A DNA stretch of 9,239 nucleotides from Candidatus Faecivivens stercoripullorum (GTDB lineage Bacteria; Bacillota; Clostridia; Oscillospirales; Ruminococcaceae), in contig DVLW01000049.1 of the NCBI GenBank assembly GCA_018715285.1, forward strand, positions 1-9,239, written 5' to 3'. A model generated the notes under the pieces. The model made no database searches and was not told where the DNA came from. It worked only from the letters and a program-made list of their open reading frames with translations. Shown piece after piece: positions 1-5,993 of the stretch (position 1 is the first letter of the stretch; the number at the start of each line of letters is the position of its first letter). A program made the translations under genes and the position numbers.

Positions 1-131
1 GTACAGTCCTGCGGGACACCATCGACCCGGTTACCGGCAATCATATCAAACAGGAAACCATTCGTGTCAATCATGCCCGGGTTCTTTACAATACCGATCA
101 TCTGACTATTATCGATTCCGATCAGTCCTGA
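1..131 (+). CDS. C-terminal fragment of an unidentified protein
   Basis: The third plus-strand frame is open from the window edge to a TGA at 129-131 and encodes 42 residues starting TVLRDTIDPVTG and ending IIDSDQS. The 5' part lies outside the window. The run 'RDTIDPVTGNHIKQETIRVNHARVLY' is composed like a beta-strand-rich domain end, and the 'D-x-x-TG-x-x-I-x-x-E' rhythm vaguely recalls the C-terminus of VanW-type proteins, but this is too short to assign. The last 10 bases overlap the 3' end of the convergent acetyltransferase gene. The other plus frames are either closed or read on into the acetyltransferase, so this is the most gene-like reading. No function is claimed. Confidence 0.45.
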   Translation, partial: TVLRDTIDPVTGNHIKQETIRVNHARVLYNTDHLTIIDSDQS

Positions 132-748
132 TTCTGTGTTTTTTCCTGCTGAACGGGTTCTTCTTTCGGCTGTTCAGGCTGCTTTTCCGTCTGCTCAGGC
201 TGTTCCTTTGTCTGTACAGGCTTACTGGAAGAAGGCTTATGATTGCCAAAGAAAAACTCCATCTCATTATCAAAAGTCAGCTGGTCAGAATCGCTATTCT
301 GCCCGGATTCCAGCGGCTTGACAAAACAGACAATCCTACTGGCTTCTGCAAACCCTACACCGGCATGGAACTGCTGACTCAGAGTATTATCCAGCGCACA
401 GTCACTTGCAAATTCACTGCATCCTCTTGCCTTTGCCCAGCTTTCGCAGCAATGTACCAGCCTTGTTGCGACCTTTGCACGCCGGTACTGGGGCAAAACA
501 TAGATTCCCTCGAGATAACCGACCGGGCTGGAGTTCGCGCCTTCCACATAATCATGACGCAGTGAACACTGTGCCGCCCCCGACGGGCTTCCATCGGTAT
601 AGGCGATAAATACAGCGCTTCCTCTGGCTGAGATGGATTTCAGGATATCCTGTTTCAGTTCAGAAAACGGGTGTCCCTGCCAAAGCATCATAAAAATACC
701 GGTCGCGAGATCTGCATCTTCCGGAGCCGCTTTTTTAATTGAAAACAT
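122..748 (-). CDS. GNAT acetyltransferase, AAC(6')-like, with repeat tail
   Basis: A 208-residue GNAT-family N-acetyltransferase, expected to move an acetyl group from acetyl-CoA to an amine. Residues 1-146 follow the aminoglycoside 6'-N-acetyltransferase pattern (AAC(6')-Iy/Iaa type): WQGHP at 23-27, LRHDYVEG at 63-70, SSPVGYLEGIYVLP at 73-86 and FASDCALDNT at 113-122, then a GF at 132-133. The acetyl-CoA loop, usually R/Q-x-x-G-x-G/A, reads RRAKVA at 89-94, with Lys92 where glycine is normal. Family members are about 145 residues; here about 60 more follow, ending in a P/E/Q/K-rich repeat tail. The ATG at 746-748 is preceded on the minus strand by AAGGGG ten bases upstream. It is divergent from the serpin gene. 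Aminoglycoside modification is inferred from similarity; the true substrate may be another amine. Confidence 0.8.
   Translation of the reverse strand: MFSIKKAAPEDADLATGIFMMLWQGHPFSELKQDILKSISARGSAVFIAYTDGSPSGAAQCSLRHDYVEGANSSPVGYLEGIYVLPQYRRAKVATRLVHCCESWAKARGCSEFASDCALDNTLSQQFHAGVGFAEASRIVCFVKPLESGQNSDSDQLTFDNEMEFFFGNHKPSSSKPVQTKEQPEQTEKQPEQPKEEPVQQEKTQNQD
137..220 (-). repeat. 21-bp tandem repeat coding four 7-residue units
   Basis: Within the acetyltransferase tail, residues 177-204 divide into four heptads: PVQTKEQ, PEQTEKQ, PEQPKEE and PVQQEKT. The DNA shows the same 21-bp periodicity: plus-strand units start TGTTCAGGCTG, TGCTCAGGCTG and TGTACAGGCT at regular spacing. It is an imperfect coding minisatellite giving a charged, proline-rich, probably disordered tail. 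Its function is unknown. Confidence 0.75.
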
Positions 749-916
749 TTTATTTTCGCCCCTTAATTAAATTTTGCAACATTTTTTATCGGCAGTGTGT
801 ATTATTATAAACAGCATACTCAATCACTTTCTGCCGAAAACCCAACGTTATCTTAACATAACCATTTGTGGAAAGCAAGAAAAAACATTTTCAGTTTCAG
901 AAAGGAGCATTTGCCC
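749..916. promoter_or_regulatory. Divergent intergenic region, acetyltransferase/serpin
   Basis: This AT-rich stretch separates two divergent genes and should hold both promoters, but I could not assign a complete -35/-10 pair on either strand. A minus-strand TATAAT lies at 804-809 without a good -35. Two symmetric elements are visible: GTTATCTTAACATAAC at 847-862, a 16-bp palindrome with one mismatched pair, and CGGCAG (790-795) with CTGCCG (831-836) flanking the AT core. Either could bind a regulator; this is speculative. The serpin ribosome binding site AAAGGAG is at 901-907. Confidence 0.3.
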
Positions 917-2146
917 ATGAAAAAACGTATTCTTTCTCTGCTGACAGCCGCTTTGACGCTGGCTGCGTGCACCTCCTGCTCCGCTTCGTTCCGTTCAGCC
1001 AAACAGCTGACCACTACACAAAAAGCTCCGACAGTTTCTGCGTCTGACAGCCAGAAGCAGGAAGCTGCACAAGACTACCTGAATTTTACCGCCGGCCTTT
1101 TGCAGCAGACTTTTACCGGCAGCAACATCCTGCTTTCTCCCCTATCTGTTGCGGACGCACTTTGCCTGACGATGGAAGGTGCAACCGGTGAAACCCTTGT
1201 GGAGATGGAAACTGTTTTAGGGGAAAAAGAAACAATGCGCAGCTACTTTTCCACAATCCGGCGTGAATCCGGTGAACAACTGTCGATGGCGGATTCTGTC
1301 TGGCTGCGAGACGACCCGGCACTGAAGGTCAAAGATACCTTTCTGGCAATTGCAGCGGAAGATTATCAGACAGAAATCTTTTCCGCACCGTTTGATGAAA
1401 ATACCCGAAAGGATATCAACACATGGGTTGATGACAAGACAGACGGCGAAATTCAGAACTTCATTGAAAAAATCTATGACGAAGATATCCTGTATCTGAT
1501 CAATACTACTCTCTTTGACGCAAAATGGCAAAAGAAGTATGAAAATGATGATATCCGCGACTGCGATTTTACTGCTCTCAGCGGTGAAACAACACAGGTC
1601 GAGATGATGTATTCAGATGAACACACCTATTTGGAAAACAATTTCTGCACCGGTCTGATAAAATACTACACCGAAGAGAAGTATGCCTTTGCCGCACTTC
1701 TGCCCAATGAAGATATTACCATCTATCAGCTGGTCGACCGTCTGGACAGCAATACACTGCATGAACTGATCAATGGCCGAATTTCTGCCGAAGTAGAAGC
1801 AGGTATCCCAGTCTTTACCGGCGACACAAGACTGGAACTGACCGATATTCTCCCGGAAATGGGAATGCCGCTGGCATTTTCCGGTGGCGCTGATTTTTCG
1901 GACATGGCGACTTATGACGGCGGGAATCTTTATATCGATCGGGTGCTGCATCAGACCCGAATCGAAGTAGACAAACAGGGTACCAAAGCTGCCGCCGCAA
2001 CGCAGGTGGCAATGACATCCGGTATTGCCGACGCATCTTTTTCCAGCCTACATACCGTCATTCTTGACCGCCCGTTTGTCTATATGATTGTTGACATGGA
2101 GCAGGAAATCCCGGTCTTTATCGGCGTAATGACTGACCCGGCATAA
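917..2146 (+). CDS. Serpin-family protease inhibitor, predicted lipoprotein
   Basis: A 409-residue serpin. Such proteins trap serine (or cysteine) proteases when the target cuts the reactive-centre loop. The start is ATG 917, nine bases after AAAGGAG; an upstream in-frame ATG at 866 lacks a ribosome binding site and would bury the signal peptide. MKKRILSLL leads to the lipobox L15-A16-A17-C18, so the mature protein should be a lipid-anchored surface protein. Serpin signatures are clear: SPLSVADALCLTMEGATGET at 74-93, LINTTLFDAKW at 194-204, FSDM at 327-330 and the C-terminal RPFVY at 385-389. The hinge GTKAAAAT at 355-362 has small residues at P12-P9, as in inhibitory rather than non-inhibitory serpins. 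The loop from the hinge to RPF is about six residues longer than in alpha1-antitrypsin, so P1 cannot be fixed. Siropins of Eubacterium siraeum are a gut precedent. The 3' end overlaps the convergent peptidase gene by 29 bp. Confidence 0.93.
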   Translation: MKKRILSLLTAALTLAACTSCSASFRSAKQLTTTQKAPTVSASDSQKQEAAQDYLNFTAGLLQQTFTGSNILLSPLSVADALCLTMEGATGETLVEMETVLGEKETMRSYFSTIRRESGEQLSMADSVWLRDDPALKVKDTFLAIAAEDYQTEIFSAPFDENTRKDINTWVDDKTDGEIQNFIEKIYDEDILYLINTTLFDAKWQKKYENDDIRDCDFTALSGETTQVEMMYSDEHTYLENNFCTGLIKYYTEEKYAFAALLPNEDITIYQLVDRLDSNTLHELINGRISAEVEAGIPVFTGDTRLELTDILPEMGMPLAFSGGADFSDMATYDGGNLYIDRVLHQTRIEVDKQGTKAAAATQVAMTSGIADASFSSLHTVILDRPFVYMIVDMEQEIPVFIGVMTDPA

Positions 2147-3209
2147 ATTCACCAGATTCAAGGAATGGACGCAATAATGGGAAAAGGGCTTCTTTGGTAT
2201 GTCCTTTCCATCCAGTCACCGGTTCTGCCGTCAGCATTGAGTCAAGTACTGCTTCTTCGATCGCTTCGGCAGCGGCACGAAACACCTGATCGATCTGCCG
2301 TTCATCCAGCTGGTGAACCGTCTGGATAGCCGCACGGTCATGCAGATCAAAGATATTGCCGGTTGAAAAACCGATAGCAATTTCCCCGCTCCCATGCCCG
2401 ATATAAGAACCAAGCCGAATCAGTCCGACCGGACAACGGCGAAGGACACGTTTGAGCTGCCGGTCACTGAGCGGAATATCAGTTGCCAACACCATAATAC
2501 AGGAACCTTTATCCGGAGCTGCACCGTCATACCGATGCAACAGCTGTTCCCGTTCCGGTTCGGTCAACAGTGTAAAATCCGCCAGCCGTCCGTGATTGGT
2601 CTGCACCAGTACGCCGACTGTGTACTCTTTTCCATCAAGTGTTACGATTCTCGATGAACTACCGATTCCACCCTTGAGTGAGTGACAGGCAGTACCTCTG
2701 CCTGCTCCAACCGCGCCCAGCTCAAAATCAGCCGACGCGCTTTCAATCGCTGCAAACACATCTTCCTTTTCAACCGGCCGGTCAATCAGCCGATTGAGAA
2801 AAGAGTCATTGCATTCTCCGACCACAGGATTGATAGAAGTCAGTTCGATGTCGTCCTTTCGGCAGAGCTGTACCATATATTCAACCAATGCATCATGCAC
2901 CTTGCCGACATTCAGCGTTCCAGTCAGTGCAATCGGCGTTTCCAGCGTTCCCAGTTCATCCAGCTGCACCAGTCCGAGCGTTTTTCCAAATCCATTGATG
3001 ACCTCAGCGGCAGCAGTGAGTTTATGTACAAACGGGTTCTCAACCGGCGGCATAATAACAGTGACCCCTGTCTGATAATCACCATCTGCAATTGTCCTGT
3101 GTCCGACCCGTACACCGGGTACATCGGAAATCAGATTACGTTTTCCGCGCGGCAGTGAACCAATATTCAGTCCGAGTGCTGCGGCGCGGACTGGTTTTAA
3201 ATCTGTCAT
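2118..3209 (-). CDS. P1/DmpA-family aminopeptidase (self-processing)
   Basis: A 363-residue member of the DmpA/P1 (S58) family, N-terminal-nucleophile aminopeptidases made as a precursor that cleaves itself. Visible family motifs are NLISDVPGVRVGH near residue 25, PVVGECND at 128-135, the glycine-rich GAVGAGRG with KGGIGSSSR at 165-187, GSCIMVLATDIPL from 235, and GHGSG at 271-275. By alignment from memory with DmpA and BapA, self-cleavage would fall between G235 and S236, making S236 the nucleophile. The start chosen is the third in-frame ATG (3207-3209), because AGAGGA lies six bases before it; the ATGs at 3225-3227 and 3213-3215 are too early for that site. No signal peptide is seen, so it is probably cytoplasmic, acting on peptides or beta-peptide-like substrates. 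It lies downstream of the Fe-S genes past a hairpin. Confidence 0.9.
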   Translation of the reverse strand: MTDLKPVRAAALGLNIGSLPRGKRNLISDVPGVRVGHRTIADGDYQTGVTVIMPPVENPFVHKLTAAAEVINGFGKTLGLVQLDELGTLETPIALTGTLNVGKVHDALVEYMVQLCRKDDIELTSINPVVGECNDSFLNRLIDRPVEKEDVFAAIESASADFELGAVGAGRGTACHSLKGGIGSSSRIVTLDGKEYTVGVLVQTNHGRLADFTLLTEPEREQLLHRYDGAAPDKGSCIMVLATDIPLSDRQLKRVLRRCPVGLIRLGSYIGHGSGEIAIGFSTGNIFDLHDRAAIQTVHQLDERQIDQVFRAAAEAIEEAVLDSMLTAEPVTGWKGHTKEALFPLLRPFLESGEFMPGQSLRR

Positions 3210-3230
3210 ATTCATTCCTCTTACCATATC

Positions 3231-3265
3231 AAAAGGCGGCTTTCTCTGTCGGGAAAAGCCGCCTT
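3231..3265 (-). terminator. Hairpin terminator of the suf-like operon
   Basis: AAGGCGGCTTT (3233-3243) and AAAGCCGCCTT (3255-3265) form a perfect 11-bp stem with an 11-nt loop. Read leftward, the stem ends in TTTT, as expected for an intrinsic terminator of the minus-strand scaffold gene that stops at 3292. The U-tract is short, so read-through into the peptidase gene is possible. The hairpin ends about 20 bases before that gene's start codon. Confidence 0.7.
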
Positions 3266-3291
3266 GATTTTACCACATATATACCGGGCGA

Positions 3292-4212
3292 TTATTCCAG
3301 GAATGCGTCAATGATAATCTTTTCCGCTTCCTGTTCATCCAGACCCAGTGTTTCCAGTTTGAGCATCTGTTCATTGTTGATGCGTCCGATTGCAGCTTCA
3401 TGGATGATCGCTGCTTCCGAGTGATTAGCCTCGATTTCCGGAATCGAACGTACATGCGCACCATCCATCAGGATGGTATCACACTGGATATGCGCATGAC
3501 AGGGTGCATTACCCTGTGCAATCGGATGGAAAACCTGTTCCGACTGATCTTTTGCAACCGAACGGGAGATAACCTGTGCAGAGGAACCTTCGCCGTTAAG
3601 GTGAATCACAACATCCGAAACCGCCGACTGTTTATCATGGGTCATCAGACGTTCAGTAATCAGCAGTTTTGCATCCTTACCAAGGGTAGCATCGGTTTTG
3701 CGGACAGTGGATGAAACACCGGCAATCTGCACCATTTCCATCTCACAGCTTGCGCCTTCATCCATTGTAATCAGGGTAGTCGGATTGAGAATCCGTTCGC
3801 CGGTGCCTTCACCTTCGCCGTAGTGTTTTTCAACATAGCGGATATGCGCATTCTTGCCGATCTTAAAGGAATGAATGCCGTCATGTTCCGACTTTGCATG
3901 TCCATCATTGTGAATACCACAACCAGCGATGATGGTTACGTCTGCACCTTCACCAATGATAAAATCATTGTATACCAGGTCATTGATACCGGATTCCGTC
4001 AGGATAACCGGGATATGCACCGACTCACCCTTTGTTCCGGGACGGACAAGGATGTCGATACCGGGACGGTCAGCTTTTGCAGTAATTTTGACATTTTCAG
4101 TAGAATAGCGTTCAACGCCCTGTCCATTCTGACGCAGGTTGAAAGCACCCTCGACCTTACCAGTGATACCGGCAATGGTGGACAGCATTTTTTCAATAAC
4201 AGACTGATCCAT
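3292..4212 (-). CDS. sufB: Fe-S assembly scaffold, minimal SufB/SufD-like (SmsB type)
   Basis: A 306-residue SufB/SufD-core protein, shorter than classical SufB (about 465 residues) because the N-terminal region is missing. It should form the scaffold on which Fe-S clusters are built, together with the neighbouring ATPase. Motifs include GCGIHNDGHAKSEHDG at 97-112, the Q-C-D at 243-245, SIPEIEANHSEAAIIHEAAIG at 256-276 and the classic ending EQMLKLETLGLDEQEAEKII at 281-300. The position of E. coli SufB Cys405 is alanine here (A262). Cysteines 98, 139-equivalent none, 156, 238 and 244 are present as possible ligands. Its ATG overlaps the ATPase stop codon (TGATG), and AAGGGGG precedes it by eight bases, showing translational coupling. 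The size and two-gene layout fit the SMS (SUF-like minimal) type. Assignment to the family is secure; its subtype is from memory. Confidence 0.88.
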   Translation of the reverse strand: MDQSVIEKMLSTIAGITGKVEGAFNLRQNGQGVERYSTENVKITAKADRPGIDILVRPGTKGESVHIPVILTESGINDLVYNDFIIGEGADVTIIAGCGIHNDGHAKSEHDGIHSFKIGKNAHIRYVEKHYGEGEGTGERILNPTTLITMDEGASCEMEMVQIAGVSSTVRKTDATLGKDAKLLITERLMTHDKQSAVSDVVIHLNGEGSSAQVISRSVAKDQSEQVFHPIAQGNAPCHAHIQCDTILMDGAHVRSIPEIEANHSEAAIIHEAAIGRINNEQMLKLETLGLDEQEAEKIIIDAFLE

Positions 4213-4949
4213 CAGCAGGTCCCCCTTTCATTCGGCAGGCAGGAATGCGATACCATGTTGATACTGCCCAGAGTCGGGAAAATCTCCTCTTTGGGACCAT
4301 ACGCACGGATACCGCCGTCCTGTAAAATCATGATGTCATCTGCCAGCTGCAAAATCCGCTCCTGATGGGAGATGATGACAACCGTCTGCTCACCGCTTTT
4401 ACGCAGTTTGTCAAAGGTGTCGACCAGCATGGCAAAACTCCACAGGTCGATACCTGCTTCGGGTTCATCGAAAATTGCCAGTTCCGGTTTTTTAGCCAGC
4501 AGTGTTGCAATCTCAATACGTTTCAGCTCACCGCCGGAAAGAGTCGCATCAATCTCACGGGTGATATATTCCCGGGCACACAGTCCGACTTTGGAGAGAT
4601 AGCTGCAACATTCTTCTTCGGAGAGCGGAGAACCATGCGCCAGCTCCAGCAGCCGGGAAATCTTCATACCCTTAAATCTGGGCGGCTGCTGGAAAGCATA
4701 GCCGATACCCAAACGGGCACGATCAGTAACAGACATATCGGTAATTTCCTGACCATTCCAGAGAATCTGACCGGAAGTAACCTTTTCCAGACCCATAATC
4801 AGCTTGGCAAGGGTCGATTTGCCGCCGCCGTTGGGGCCGGTAATAACGGTGAGCCGTCCAGTCGGGACGGTAAAAGACAGATCTTTAATAATCTGAGTGG
4901 TACCGTCGTTCTGAGCGACCTCGAACGAAATATTTTTAACCTCGAGCAT
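4212..4949 (-). CDS. sufC: Fe-S assembly ABC-type ATPase, SufC/SmsC
   Basis: A 245-residue soluble ABC ATPase that powers the SufB/D-like scaffold. Walker A is GPNGGGKS at 38-45, the Q-loop Gln is at 87-88 in FQQPPRFKG, the signature LSGGELKR is at 137-144, Walker B is LAIFDEPEAGID at 157-168 with Glu162 as the catalytic acid, and the H-loop is ISHQE at 193-197. No membrane segment is present. I start it at the ATG 4947-4949 (MLEVKNISFEV), preceded by GAAAGGA with nine bases of spacing; an in-frame ATG at 4994 would add 15 residues ahead of the domain without a ribosome binding site. The 'EPEAGID' after Walker B and the short length resemble archaeal/clostridial two-gene systems rather than SufC of a full sufBCDSU operon. 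No cysteine desulfurase gene is in the window. Confidence 0.92.
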   Translation of the reverse strand: MLEVKNISFEVAQNDGTTQIIKDLSFTVPTGRLTVITGPNGGGKSTLAKLIMGLEKVTSGQILWNGQEITDMSVTDRARLGIGYAFQQPPRFKGMKISRLLELAHGSPLSEEECCSYLSKVGLCAREYITREIDATLSGGELKRIEIATLLAKKPELAIFDEPEAGIDLWSFAMLVDTFDKLRKSGEQTVVIISHQERILQLADDIMILQDGGIRAYGPKEEIFPTLGSINMVSHSCLPNERGTC

Positions 4950-4984
4950 CTTATTCAATCCTTTCAGGATAGCTGCAATATTGT

Positions 4985-5005
4985 TTTTCTTCAACCTGAA
5001 GAAAA
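4985..5005. promoter_or_regulatory. Candidate operator: perfect 9-bp inverted repeat
   Basis: TTTTCTTCA (4985-4993) and TGAAGAAAA (4997-5005) are exact reverse complements around a 3-bp centre. The element begins about three bases downstream of the predicted transcription start of the Fe-S genes, a typical site for a repressor. It also lies between them and the divergent DtxR-type gene. It does not clearly match a DtxR or MntR box I know, and as RNA it could also form a small leader hairpin. Confidence 0.45.
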
Positions 5006-5014
5006 CCCTTCTAT

Positions 5015-5043
5015 AGTATAGGACATTTGGCGATTTTTAGCAA
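5015..5043 (-). promoter_or_regulatory. SigA-type promoter of the sufC-sufB pair
   Basis: Read on the minus strand, TTGCTA (5038-5043) is followed after 17 bp by TATACT (5015-5020). Transcription should start near 5008, giving a leader of about 58 nt before the sufC ATG at 4949. Confidence 0.7.
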
Positions 5044-5081
5044 GTTTTTTTTATGAACAATACACCTCTGGCAATTAACGG

Positions 5082-5110
5082 TTGTCATCCTGCAACAAAT
5101 ATGATAAAAT
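5082..5110 (+). promoter_or_regulatory. SigA-type promoter of the DtxR-like gene
   Basis: TTGTCA (5082-5087) and TAAAAT (5105-5110) are separated by 17 bp, with TG at 5102-5103 making an extended -10. The start is predicted near 5117, within the short AT palindrome ATAATATTAT at 5118-5127. The two divergent promoters have -35 elements about 38 bp apart. Confidence 0.7.
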
Positions 5111-5154
5111 AGAAATAATAATATTATCCCAGCACAACGGAAAGAAGGGTTTAT

Positions 5155-5529
5155 ATGCAAATTCACCAATCAGCGGAAGATTATCTGGAAGCGATTCTTG
5201 TACTGCACCGGCAGAAAGGCGCGGTACGCTCCATCGATATCGCCGTCTATAAGAACTATTCCAAGCCCAGCATCAGCCGGGCCGTTTCGCTGCTGCGGGA
5301 AAACGGATATATTCTGGTCGACCGTGACGGCTATATTACACTGACTGAATCCGGACTTGAAATTGCAGAAAAGATTTATGAACGGCATGAAGTCATCCGT
5401 GCCTGGCTGATTCATCTGGGCGTTCCGGAGGAAATTGCAGCAGAAGATGCCTGCAAAATGGAACATGATTTAAGTACGGTCACCTTTGAAAAAATGAAAG
5501 AGTTTATCCTGAAGACACAGGAGGCTTAA
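5155..5529 (+). CDS. DtxR/MntR-family metal-dependent transcriptional regulator
   Basis: A 124-residue DtxR/MntR-type repressor: an N-terminal winged helix (SAEDYLEAI at 6-14, SIDIAVYKNYSKPSISRAVSLL about 26-47, wing ending ITLTESG at 61-67) and a helical dimerisation domain (RHEVI 77-81, EDACKMEHDLS 97-107). It has no SH3-like third domain and is shorter than B. subtilis MntR (142). Aligned by eye to MntR D8/E11/H77/E99/E102/H103, the metal ligands are D9, E12, H78, C100, E103 and H104. The MntR Glu99 position is thus Cys, as in DtxR, while the first ligand is Asp, as in MntR. The start ATG follows AAAGAAGGG. It is divergent from the Fe-S genes and co-transcribed with the DUF6054 gene four bases downstream. 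Control of one or both is likely; which metal it senses is uncertain. Confidence 0.9.
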   Translation: MQIHQSAEDYLEAILVLHRQKGAVRSIDIAVYKNYSKPSISRAVSLLRENGYILVDRDGYITLTESGLEIAEKIYERHEVIRAWLIHLGVPEEIAAEDACKMEHDLSTVTFEKMKEFILKTQEA

Positions 5530-5533
5530 ATCA

Positions 5534-5863
5534 ATGGCAAAATATGAACGCAGTTTCAATCTGCCGCTCCAGACCGTCGTCAGAAAAGTGGAAGATGTGG
5601 TTTTACAGGGCAGTATGTCCGCTTCGCTGGAAGCATGCAGCGATTTTACATTCCATGGTGTCGGCTGTGCGGTACGGGTATTTGAGCGGTACAGCTGGCT
5701 GGGCAGCAACCGGGTCAGCATGAGTGTAACGATGATTGGAGACGACCACGCCACACGGCTGGTTGCAGTCACATCCGGCGGCAGTCAGGCAGTATTCTTC
5801 AAGGTGAATACCTGGGGCGAGGAATCCTTCCTGGATACGCTGACAACTGCGCTGGAAGGCTGA
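5534..5863 (+). CDS. DUF6054-family protein of unknown function
   Basis: A 109-residue protein with the conserved ending of DUF6054 as I remember it: SMSASLEACSDF at 27-38, CAVRVFERYSWLGSNRVSM at 45-63, and a run of conserved residues from TSGGSQAVFFKVNTWGEESFL near 80-100. No signal peptide, transmembrane segment or nucleotide-binding loop is seen, so a small cytoplasmic alpha/beta protein is expected. Its AGGAGG (5519-5524) lies inside the 3' end of the regulator gene and the ATG is four bases after that gene's stop, so the two are translationally linked and share the promoter at 5082-5110. The link to a metal regulator suggests a role in metal handling, but nothing in the protein itself (few Cys or His) shows a metal site. 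Family assignment rests on pattern recall. Confidence 0.75.
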   Translation: MAKYERSFNLPLQTVVRKVEDVVLQGSMSASLEACSDFTFHGVGCAVRVFERYSWLGSNRVSMSVTMIGDDHATRLVAVTSGGSQAVFFKVNTWGEESFLDTLTTALEG

Positions 5864-5953
5864 ACGGACGATATTCGACCGAAAAAGTGGATTTTTATCG
5901 GCATCTGGTACAAAAAAAGCATTCAATATTTTATATAATTCTCATTCTGTGAT

Positions 5954-5993
5954 TCCCGGCTGTAAAGCAAAAGACTTGACAGCCGGGATTTTT
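5954..5993 (+). terminator. Intrinsic terminator of the regulator-DUF6054 operon
   Basis: TCCCGGCTGT (5954-5963) pairs with ACAGCCGGGA (5979-5988) across a 15-nt loop and is followed by TTTTT. It lies about 90 nt after the DUF6054 stop. The 87 nt between (5864-5950) holds no recognisable feature. Confidence 0.85.

Noticed and set aside
137..220. The 21-bp repeats as a CRISPR-like array
   Set aside because: The units are directly tandem without spacers and stay in frame inside a coding sequence, so they are a coding minisatellite.
866..916. N-terminal extension of the serpin from the upstream ATG
   Set aside because: No ribosome binding site precedes 866, and the extension would put 17 charged residues ahead of a normal lipoprotein signal peptide; ATG 917 has AAAGGAG at good spacing.
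3233..3265. The same hairpin as a plus-strand terminator
   Set aside because: On the plus strand the stem is followed by GATTTTA rather than a clean T-run, and no plus-strand gene ends here; the minus-strand reading has both.
3823..4365. A 180-codon plus-strand open frame opposite the scaffold gene
   Set aside because: It lies across the coupled sufC-sufB junction on the opposite strand, with no ribosome binding site and no recognisable motif.
4365..5021. A long plus-strand open frame opposite sufC
   Set aside because: It is a shadow of the SufC-like gene, whose Walker A, signature and Walker B motifs are intact on the other strand; it would also cross the operon promoter.
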